The translations under genes were made by a program, and so were the position numbers. Under the pieces are notes generated by a model. It was given only the letters and a program-made list of their open reading frames with translations, searched no databases and was not told the DNA's origin. 64,000 nt of DNA from Eretmocerus hayati (lineage: Eukaryota > Arthropoda > Insecta > Hymenoptera > Aphelinidae). The DNA lies in contig CM056742.1 in assembly GCA_029851415.1 (NCBI GenBank), positions 80,590,748 through 80,654,747 of the forward strand, in the 5' to 3' direction. Shown here one piece after another: positions 55,505-64,000 of the stretch; position 1 is the first letter of the stretch, and each line of letters starts with the position of its first letter.

Positions 55505-58496
55505 GGCGAGGCCGTAGTCTGCCGCTATATCGGATGAGCCCTAGTAACTTATGGTGGCACTACTGCGATTCAGCAGGCGTGTCACCACCCGGACACTCTA
55601 ACCTTTGTAAACATACTGATTGTTGATGCATATGTGTGAACACACACACACACACACACAACAACAACACTGTTTACAAAGGTGAATATATGTATATATA
55701 CATATATACTTTATGGATATGGATATATTGTATGTACCTCTCTCGCATACTAATATCAGAGGTCTTGATGACATTGTGCCCCTCTCACATACATTAGGGG
55801 CCTTGGAAATAATGTGTACCTATAGTGGAAACCACAGATGCAATTGGATGCAATTCAATTCACTTGATAATTAAAATTGAATGAACAGAAAGCCACTGAT
55901 CATGAACTTTGGAGAAGGAAGTATTATCAGAGACCCCAATTTTCAATTTTAGGAATACTTCAGAAAATACAAATTTATCAATTCTCAACTGATCCCAAAG
56001 TTTGGACATGGAATCATCCCTCTAAAAAACAGGGATCTTAGCAGACATGATTTGAAGTCCAATTCAATAATCCAAGACTGACTTTATCTCTGAAAATGAC
56101 CCGTATGCGTCATTTTGACCAAGTATTCTAGGATATTGAGACTGGAAACTTGACTAGAATCATTAGATTGATCAAAACTGGTTTAGAGGCCCAAACAAGA
56201 TACTAAACATTCTGTATTGGTTCAATTCATCTTGAGTACAATGAAATTCACAGTTTGAATTTCTAACTTTTGGTCACAAAACCTTTAGAACTCAAGTAAT
56301 TCCCAACGGATTCAGATAATTGAACATGAAATCATCCCTCTGAAATATAGGGATCTCAGCAGACATGATATGAACTCCAATTCAATTTTCCAAGACTAAC
56401 TTTGTCTCTCAAAATGACCTGTATGCGCCATTTTCACCAAGTATTCTAGGATATTGAAACTGGAACCTTGATTAGAATTATTAGAATGATCAGAACTGGT
56501 TCAGAGGCCCAAACAGAACATGTACATTCTATATTTATTCAATTTATCTTGATGAGTACAACAAAATTCATAAACTAAGTTTCTGAATTATGTTCACGAA
56601 ACCTTTAGAACTCAAGCAATTCCCAATGGATTCAGATAACTGAACATGAAATCATCCCTCTGAAATGCAGGGATCTTAGCAGACATGATTTGAACTCCAA
56701 TTCAATATTCCAAGACTGACTTTATCTCTGAAAATGATCCGGATACGTTATTTTTACCAAGTATTCTAAGATTTTGGAACTGCAACCTTGATTAGAATCA
56801 TCAGAAATGATCAGAACTGGTTCAGAGAGGCTCAAACAAAACAGTTCCATTTTGTATTCATTCAATACATCTTGAGTACAACAAAATTGATAAACTAAGT
56901 TTCTAACTTTTGTTCACGAAACCTTTAGAACTCAAGTAATTCCCAACGGATTCAGATAACTGAACATGGAATCATCCCTCTAAAATGCAGGGATCTTAGC
57001 AGACATGATTTGAACTCCAATTCAATATTCCAAGACTGACTTTATCTCTCGAAATGATCCGGATCCATTACTCTTACCAAGTATTCTAAGATTTTGGAAC
57101 TACAACCTTGATTAGAATCATCAGAAATGATCAGAACTGGTTCAGAGGCCCAAACAAAACATGTACATTCTATATTTATTCAATTTATCTTGATGAGTAC
57201 AACAAAATTCATAAACTAAGTTTCTGAATTATGTTCACGAAACTTTTAGAACTCAAGCAATTCCCAACGGATTCAGATAACTGAACATGAAATCATCCCT
57301 CTGAAATGCAGGGATCTTAGCAGACATGATTTGAAATCCAATTCAATATTCCAAGACTGACTTTATCTCTCAAAATGATCCGGATCCATTACTCTTACCA
57401 AGTATTCTAAGATTTTGGAACTGCAACCTTGATTAGAATCATCAGAAATGATCAGAACTGGTTCAGAGAGGCCCAAACAAAACATGTACATTCTATATCT
57501 ATTCAATTTATCTTGATGAGTACAACAAAATTCATAAACTAAGTTTCTAACTTTTGTTTACGAAACCTGTAGAACTCAAGTATTTCCCAATGGATTCAGA
57601 TAACTGAACATGAAATTATCCCTCTAAAATGCAGGGATCTTAGCAGACATGATTTGAACTCCAATTTAATATTCCGCAACACTGACTTTATCTCTCAAAA
57701 TGACTCGGATATAGGATATTGAAACTGGAACCTTCATTACAATCATTAGAATGATCAGAACTGGTTTAGAGGTCCAAACAAAACACTTACATTTTGTATT
57801 TGTTCAAGGGCTCGTGCATGCAAATTTGCAAAGTTGACAGCGCACGACTATCAGATTCACCACCATGCCTGATTGCAGAAATCTCGCGCGACAAAGGACC
57901 CGGGTCCGGTCGATGACGACATATAATGTCATCAACTGGGCCGTCGCTTTCCACCGGGAAGTCGCGGCTTACGAGTCTTACAACATATTATCCGCGATGA
58001 CAAAGATCGGGAACGTGCATATGATCGAAGCAGACGGTTTTGCTGCTGTCCCGCCTCGCGCCCGCTGATCAGTCTGACCACTTTGAAGAAACGTAAAATT
58101 ATGGCTGTCATCGTGTATAACTCATCGCCGTTCTGGATTTATCTCAAGTTTTATAGAGAATCATCAACAAATAAGGGTCTTACTATCATCTACGAACTTG
58201 AGAAAATTGCGCTATGGAGTGAAAGTGAGAAAAACCGAGCTGATCACAAAATTATAGAATGAAGTATAACAGCATGCCTCACCACAGGAGCAGACGACAT
58301 CTGTACAGCGCTCCTCATGGAAGTTTCTTTCTCTACTTTCGTGGAATTTTGCTCCATAGCGCAATTCTCACATGCATTTTGTTAACGCATACGAAATATG
58401 AAGGGATTTGGTTAAGTAAAACTTGAGATATTCACAGAACGGATTCTGGTTAATCTCCCTAGCTTTTTCAAGATGGCCGCGGACTACGGCCTCGCC
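55505..58496. mobile_element. 3.0-kb TTAA-flanked element carrying a satellite array
   Basis: Terminal inverted repeats GGCGAGGCCGTAGTC(T/C)GC are at both ends, each directly flanked by TTAA (55501-55504, 58497-58500). TTAA duplication is the hallmark of piggyBac and a few other superfamilies. No transposase is present; a 67-codon plus-strand frame at 57865 (MPDCRNLARQRTRV) has no recognised motif. Near the right end 'attgcgctatgga' and its inverse form a hairpin (58205, 58352). The interior is mostly a tandem array. Inserted in the 5' UTR of R1-like copy C. Confidence 0.8.
55845..57800. repeat. About 320-bp tandem repeat, six copies
   Basis: The marker ATCATCCCTCT(G/A)AAA followed by 'cagggatcttagcagacatgat' recurs at about 56012, 56331, 56651, 56971, 57291 and 57615, a period of 318-322 bp. 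Units also share 'ttccaagactgactttatctct', 'ctaggatattg' and 'atgatcagaactggtt'. Later units are more alike than the first and last. Non-coding. Confidence 0.9.
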
Positions 58497-59190
58497 TTAA
58501 CACCAGTGGTCGCTCTTGGGCCACCAATTTTAGGGGGACCTAAACCCCACGCTAACCACGAGGGGTGGTTGTCCCGGTAACGGTAGGGGGAACCCTGAAT
58601 TCCGCCTCTGTAGTCGTGTCGGTCGGTGACTGGACGGGATCATGCTACAGGGTGCGGGAGTTAGAACATCATCTGAAGCCACCGAACTGAAGGCGCGGTC
58701 GGTAAGTGGGGAGATCCATGAACAGGGTACTGGCGTCTGTGGGCGTGAGCAGGTGGAACCATTCACACGACCAGAGGCACAGGGTAAGGGGAGGGATAAT
58801 GAAAAGGAGGAAATGACGGCATCAAGGACGAATTTGGATTATTACGGAGCGAAACTGACGACTGGATGTCCCGTCTAAACACAACTATTGGCAACATCGA
58901 GCGGAGAGCCAGCTGAAGTCACCGAGCATGCGACTGCAAAAAAGTCTAAGAAGAAGCTTGTCAAGTAAAGCTAGCAAGGCTAGCAACCGACGTGAAGGGT
59001 CAAAATCTGCCAGAACGACAGCTTCAAAGCTGGAAGAGACAGTCAGCTACACCTTCGAGGCACTTCTCCGGAGTGCCGCGGGGGCATCAGCTTTTTTAGC
59101 TCCAATGAGTTTGAATCTCCCCTCACAGAGTGTAGGATCGGGGAGCCAACAGAGGAGGAGTACGTAAGTCTCATCAATCAAGAGCATAAA

Positions 59191-60747
59191 GCGGACGCGG
59201 AGGAGCGATCATGAATGCGTGATCGTAGTCCTATAAAAATATAATGCTCCATAGATTTCTCACAATCCTCCACCATTCTGCCGCTATTTAACTGATATCA
59301 TCCGAGGTCCAGCTTGACTCGTCTTAGGAAATTAACTCGTTGATATCGACCTGAGTTTGAATCCACCGCTCTCTCTGAAAATTCGGGGGAGGCTGAGGTT
59401 TTTGATCCGAGTGGACCGGCCTTCGCTCGGAATTACCCTCAAACTAATCTTGCCCGATTCCTAACCACACAGTTCAGGAGGAGAGAGGATATTCGGATCT
59501 TCACACGAATTTTTAGAGAACTTCCAAGAATTGATGTTCCTGAAATTACCGCATCGGATAATTCGATCAAATGTTGGTAGGCTATCGAAACGCTTGAACA
59601 TGGAGGAATGATTTGCTCGTACTGACAGCTGTTGATTCATGCTCCAAGAAACGATTAAGAGGAAATGAAACATAGCCATCTAGGTTGAAATAACTCGATG
59701 GCAGGAAGAGACCGACCTATTCGTACTTAATTGTCCATCCCAACCCGTGATTGAAGAATCCCGCATAATGGAAGGCATGCGGAATTTCGCAAAGGCAAAC
59801 TGACTGGCCTTGGATTTGCTTCCTACCTTGAGTAATACTCAAGAATTACAAAATGTCGTTTTGGAACATGTTGACTTAATAATGATGATTATTAATTCCT
59901 TCGAAGGAATTAAGATAGACAGACTCGATATTTTGATGTTGAGAAACAGTCACATATCAACTCTTCCGCATCAAGTTCACCTCTCAGAGAATCATTACCG
60001 GAAAAATTACTGAAATACTTGAGAAGCTGTAAAAATACGCATATCCGGAGGAGGCTTTCATTGCTGGATGGAAATTTACTTTCCAATAAACGGTTCTTCG
60101 GGATTATCAACAAATCTTCATTCTCATCGGTTGCACTTAGAGACTCATACATGTTGGACGACCTGGAAGATTTGTCGAAGTAGTTTCTCTTCTTCTCACC
60201 ACACAGCACGAAAATACTGAATCCCGACTTTCTCAAAGCTTCTCTTGGATTATCGCTACTCGTACCAGATCGGTCGTGGAGATTCTCTTGAACATCAAAT
60301 CTGAAGATTTTGAAACAAACTACAGCAATCCATTGAAATATCAATACCTCAATATTGTTCTTAGCCAGGTTCAAATTGAACAGTATTCAATACTCCGTTG
60401 AGACGAGTTATTTCATTCGAGAGTAGCTGACCTAAATCATTATGACATGATAAAGAACTTCCACCCAGGAATGTTCACTAGAAAATGGAAATTGAGACGA
60501 TTGAATACATCTTCAGTATCAATCAATTCTTCTAGAGTTTCTACAATCCAGATAGATCTTATGAGTAGTGTCCACTGTTTTCGTCGAATTTAATGGATCA
60601 TGCATATACAGTAAAAAAATTTTGTGTCAAAATAACCGCGCGCTCTATCATCATTTATTCCCAATACTACGACATACGAATATTATATAATGGATGAAAT
60701 TCATAGATAAAATCATCATGTCTACAAATCATGTGCTTTCATAATTT
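59191..60747. other. Possible coding remnants of unknown origin
   Basis: 59410-59570 (plus) reads LARFLTTQFRRREDIRIFT then RELPRIDVPEITASDNSIKCW before a stop, with protein-like composition. 60374-59910 (minus) has a 154-codon open frame without recognised motifs. Neither has a clear start, splice sites or repeats. They may belong to an old mobile element. No function is assigned. Confidence 0.3.
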
Positions 60748-61092
60748 TTACTCGTAAATGTCATAATCTCTGAACAAGGGACATATATCCATCATTTTTA
60801 GTTGGGATATATATGTAAGACCATTTTGGCTGGGATGTTGATGATTGTAGCTCTCCCTCAAAAACTGGTATATATCAGAAACAAGCAAAGGATGATTCGC
60901 CCTCGGCGGGAGAGGAGGAACGCCCTGAACTCCATACGCTATGAAACACATGCGCTCATCTGAGCATTCCAGTCCACGCATTCTAAATGTTACACATAGG
61001 TTCCAAAATTGTTGATGGGACAATGCTCTTTTCGTCTTCACTAAATAGCTGACAAAATCAACCTCCCCTGGAACAAGATTCCCATAATATAT
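60748..61092 (-). CDS. Unrecognised open reading frame
   Basis: From the TGA near 61093 the minus strand stays open for about 115 codons, with an ATG giving 97 residues at 61041. The peptide contains QQFWNLCVTFRMRG, YGVQGVPPLPPRANHP and DIYQFLRESY, a mixed non-repetitive composition that looks like real protein. No domain, splice junction or partner is recognised. It may be a fragment of a mobile-element protein or of a host exon. Confidence 0.3.
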   Translation of the reverse strand: MYYGNLVPGEVDFVSYLVKTKRALSHQQFWNLCVTFRMRGLECSDERMCFIAYGVQGVPPLPPRANHPLLVSDIYQFLRESYNHQHPSQNGLTYISQLKMMDICPLFRDYDIYE

Positions 61093-61560
61093 TCATATTG
61101 AACTAGCGGTGATTGCCTCTCTCGCTACCGCTCGTTCGGCTAGCAAATGGTCCCGATAAGTTATGGGACCCAAAAATGTGTTTGTAACTCAATAAAATAT
61201 TAAAATATCGTAAACTAATATTATTCTACATGAGTTCTAGAACATCTCTAATGTTTATTCTTCAATCGACGTGTAGTGCCATTCAAAGCTGGAATGTTCT
61301 GCGACGCGAAAGGTATATTTATCTTGTTCTTCTTATTCATTTTTTCAATAAGCCTGGTCCACTGCAATATTTTTCATATATTCCAACTTATTTTGAATTT
61401 TGTTGCGAGATCTTCGATAGAATACAAAAATATTTGATTATCACTTAAACTAAATTATCACCAACTATGGTGACATTCTCGTATGTTTTGTATTTTAGTA
61501 TACAACTACCTTAGGACGAATGAAATTTAACTTTGCTTCTGAGTAGAATTCTAACTGAGG
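61093..61560. other. Unassigned AT-rich sequence
   Basis: No gene or repeat could be supported. Confidence 0.4.
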
Positions 61561-61694
61561 AGACCACAAACGTACATACACGTGCGCTCAAACACGCACA
61601 AAACTCACGCGTGCATACACTCTTACAAGCACGTTTGCCACCTACCACCCGCGCCCCTCTACACTCCGTCCGCTCCGCACGTGTTAAGCGCGAG

Positions 61695-62155
61695 GTTAGA
61701 GTGGAGGAATCTTGCTGCTCTTCGGACCGCTCGTTACAACCCATACACACACATTCACACATACACACATATCTCTGCGTTCAAGCTCACACACACGCAC
61801 ACACACACGCATGCACACACATCTACCTCCTTCCACCTACCTGCAGGCACTCTCCACATTCTTTCCGCACTCTCTCAAGCAGGGTTGTCAAGCGTAGTAG
61901 AGTCCCTCCCCTCAAGCCCCTCCAGTCAAGTGCAGAGAGCGTCGCGGCTCGCGGCGAAGGAGCCCCTCCCCTGCGACGCCGCGGCGCGCTCTACACATGA
62001 CTGGAGGGGCTTGAGGGGAAGGACTCTACCACGCTTGACTGCCCTGCTCTCAAGCGCGAGATGAGAGAGAGGGAGAGAGGAAGAAAGAGAGAGAGAGAGT
62101 GGAGTTATCTTGCTGTTTCCTCCACCGCTCGTTATAGCCCATACACACATTGACA
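61695..62155. repeat. Direct 60-bp repeats flanking CA microsatellite and a hairpin
   Basis: 'cttgctg...ccgctcgtta(c/t)a(a/g)cccatacacaca' occurs at about 61695-61755 and 62092-62150. Between them are (CA)n runs (61780-61820) and a long hairpin (61880-62045). Confidence 0.7.
61880..62045. repeat. 166-bp GC-rich inverted repeat (hairpin)
   Basis: GTCAAGCGTAGTAGAGTCC on the left pairs with GGACTCTACCACGCTTGAC on the right. Pairing continues through 'cccctcaagcccctccagtca' and 'ctctgcac/gtgtagag' to a GC-rich loop. Only a few mismatches in arms of about 65 bp. It lies 200 bp upstream of a promoter. Confidence 0.8.
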
Positions 62156-62238
62156 TGGCCGCGCCGCTCACACCAAGCACACTTAAAATTCTGTAGCTAG
62201 AAGAAACTGAAGAAGGGTGAGAGAGCGCTATCCAAGGG

Positions 62239-62274
62239 TATATAAAGAGCCGCGAAGTGCTGCCACAGTCAGTC
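62239..62274 (+). promoter_or_regulatory. Core promoter: TATA box and arthropod initiator
   Basis: TATATAAA at 62239-62246 is followed by TCAGTC at 62269-62274, so the A of the initiator (62271) is 30-32 bases downstream of the TATA box. TCAGT-type initiators at this spacing are typical of focused arthropod promoters. The spliced gene that follows supports it. Confidence 0.7.
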
Positions 62275-63820
62275 TCGGGCAAGAGGTCGACCAAAGCGGA
62301 GTTCACTTCAAACTTGGAGAATCATCGCTATGCAACATAACTCTAACGAGTAAGATCAAGGAGACAATGTTCAGAAGCTCAAGAAAGGGTGAACATCAAC
62401 AATCCCAACGAAGTCAACCGATGTTACAAGAATTGAAACGTAAGTATTCTTTTAATCAACTCGTGATATGAAATATGAATTCATCTATAATACACTCGAA
62501 ATTAATTACATATTTCAATCGATTTTTTTACGATTCAAATATAGGGACTAAAATACGAATATATCTCTATGAGCGAGGAATGAAACTGGACCACCAAAAG
62601 GATTTCCTCCAACAGCGATCTTTATTAGAAAGCGTACAAGGAAGTGCCAACTACGTTTCTCTGGAAGGATCATCAATTGAATTGTGAGTACTTTTAATCA
62701 ATATAAAAGTATAAGAATTCTCAAAATGTCTTGGAATTTTTTAATTAGTTTTGCAAATATTCATCGGGATCATATTATAACGCGCTTTAAGCGTTACATT
62801 TTTTTAACGTTTCACTGTCAATTTGAATAAAATTTCATAAAGTGTTGTCAAATGGTCTCAAAATACAAAAATTGATATAATACGTTTGACAAACTATTAA
62901 GTTTAGAAGGAATGATAGTGATATAAGGGAAAAATTATCTGTATGAAATGAGAATTCCAAGAACAAGAATCTTCGGGATGAGAAAGAAGAAATATCCCTC
63001 CGTTAGCATAACTACCTAGACTTTCTTAGTTCTTCCAAATGAAATATGATAAGTTCAGATTTATATATATTCATCAATTTTTATATCTATTTATATATTC
63101 TTATATATAGTTTGGAATTCATATTTTGATCAATTACTTATACGATTTCATCAGAAAAACATTGTAAGAATTTATGAATATTATGGAAAGAAATGAAAAT
63201 TATCTCGGTTGGGACATTCACCCCAGCCTTCCCCATTTACTCCCTTTAGCATAAGAATTAGAGTACGAACAAATATAATTGACAATATTGTGTCAAAGTT
63301 TGTTGAATTTCCAATTGAATTCAGACTCTGATGAATTTGGCCAATATACTGATTCCTCATTTTCAGGTTCATTCATAATAAGCGTTACAAGAACGTTTTT
63401 CACATCAACTGTTTAACATAAAATAGAGACACTACTTGTTGTTACAATATTCTTACAAGATGAGGGAGATGCAGTATCCTTTACACAAACTGCATTCCAG
63501 TATATTTTAATTGAAAAATCATCGAAAATAATTGAAAGCAAATTGACTGTTTTGACGATAGGACTGAACAAATGTAAAATCATTAACTTTATTATGAAGC
63601 ATCAAATCATTCAAGACGGAGGTTTCGAGAGTTGGGCTGCATCTGGTGCACGGTTGTACAATGATCTCACCAAGGGGTCGAGAGAAAGTTCAATCTTCTA
63701 TATCCTCATCAGCTTACTCGACAGATCCCTATTCAAATTTTCACCATAATCACCATTGCAATTCTCAACTTTCTATACACGCCCTTGATGGCTTCTTGTT
63801 TTAGGAAGTTCGTTCGAATT
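62271..63820 (+). CDS. 5' exons of an unrecognised host gene
   Basis: Transcription is predicted from 62271. An upstream ATG at 62331 gives only a short frame, so the ATG at 62367 (MFRSSRKGEHQQ) is preferred. Exon 1 coding runs to 62439 with donor C|GTAAGT. Exon 2 is 62545-62683, between acceptor ATATAG and donor TT|GTGAGT. The phases match (1, then 2) and the joined frame is open: a basic Gln/Ser-rich start, then IRIYLYERGMKLDHQ and SLLESVQGSANYV. A 16-nt microexon at 63805-63820 (acceptor GTTTTAG, donor GTAAGT) would keep the frame. No signal peptide or domain is visible. The gene continues past the window. Not recognised. Confidence 0.5.
63423..63749 (+). other. Open frame within the intron, unassigned
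   Basis: A stop-to-stop frame of about 108 codons (KIETLLVVTIFLQDEG to RSLFKFSP) lies in what would be the second intron of the gene at 62.27 kb. It has plausible composition but no motif. Its frame does not join exon 2 through the only nearby acceptor. It may be an alternative exon or chance. Confidence 0.25.
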
Positions 63821-64000
63821 GTAAGTTATTTTAGCTCTGAAATTTGAGGGCTACAGACAAACGTACTTTCGACATTTCCCAGATAATTAGGAGGAATCAG
63901 TATATAGATCAAATGACTCAGTGATTTTTCTCACATAACATATCTTTAAGCATGATCATCGTTTTATTGATACATTATTTGTTGTTAAAACACTTTTCAA

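Larger units (their letters stand above)
52396..59190 (+). mobile_element. R1-like retrotransposon, copy C: 5' half, split by two insertions
   Basis: Three pieces of the R1-like 5' region lie in order on the plus strand. 52396-52520 matches the complement of 11729-11610. 55207-55500 matches the complement of 11600-11320. 58501-59190 matches the complement of 11300-11090 and then the start of ORF1. Between them are a 2.7-kb and a 3.0-kb insertion. The ORF1 start is visible as MTASRTNLDYYGAKL (58812), soon stopped, followed by an EHATAKKSKKKL piece matching copy A. Everything downstream of early ORF1 is missing. Reading the pieces as one interrupted copy is an inference from order and orientation. 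Confidence 0.65.

Noticed and set aside
61533..62064. Long plus-strand frames rich in His/Thr
   Set aside because: They read through the CA microsatellites and the hairpin; composition is dictated by the repeats.

Overview
The window looks like a repeat-rich intergenic or intronic stretch of an animal nuclear genome, most likely an arthropod and probably an insect. The evidence is spliceosomal introns of 73-74 nt with clear GT/AG signals, a TATA box plus a TCAGT-type initiator at the spacing known from arthropods, and the kinds of mobile elements present: R1-like and jockey-like retrotransposons, a Penelope-like element, a Helitron, a pogo/Tigger-like element and many fold-back elements. No bacterial, organellar or intact viral gene was seen. 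Almost every recognisable protein is a decayed transposable-element protein.

Region by region. 0.5-1.5 kb: R1-like 3' fragment abutting the tail of another retroelement. 1.7 kb: Penelope-type segment with a hammerhead-ribozyme-like core. 2.3-5.6 kb: DDE transposase relic and a coiled-coil ORF1 split by a Tigger-like element, which is itself split by a 1.3-kb fold-back element. 6.1-11.7 kb: full-length but broken R1-like element, minus strand. 12.4-15.6 kb: jockey-like element, minus strand, split by a MITE. 15.8-19.8 kb: LTR retrotransposon gag-protease remnant with a tRNA-Lys primer binding site, minus strand. 19.9-22.9 kb: non-LTR element, plus strand, split by a MITE and by a tRNA-derived SINE. 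22.9-24.6 kb: two inverted Penelope fragments. 24.6-28 kb: fold-back and tandem repeats. 28.8-30.9 kb: Helitron helicase debris. 31.9-33.8 kb: duplicated exon-like segments, one split by a TTAA-flanked palindrome.

34.05-49.17 kb is the most striking structure. Inverted arms of about 1.4 kb enclose one multi-exon gene on the minus strand. Its protein has an N-terminal zinc-finger exon, a second C2-HC-type motif, a long helical region, a PIN/FEN-like acidic block and a C-terminal CXC (tesmin/TSO1-like) cluster. The gene fits closely between the arms, about 300 bp from each, so the whole unit reads as a large, now inactive, DNA transposon-like element of a family I cannot name.

49.5-50.7 kb: second R1-like fragment with a short retroelement inserted in it. 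52.4-59.2 kb: 5' half of a third R1-like copy, opened by two insertions, one a 3.0-kb TTAA-flanked element carrying about six 320-bp tandem units. From about 61.5 kb the sequence looks like host DNA: microsatellites, a strong hairpin, then a TATA/initiator promoter at 62.24-62.27 kb and the first exons of a plus-strand gene running towards the end of the window. One Ser/Thr-rich candidate exon lies at 51.5 kb.

All assignments come from reading motifs and repeats by eye. Element boundaries given as approximate could move by tens of bases.
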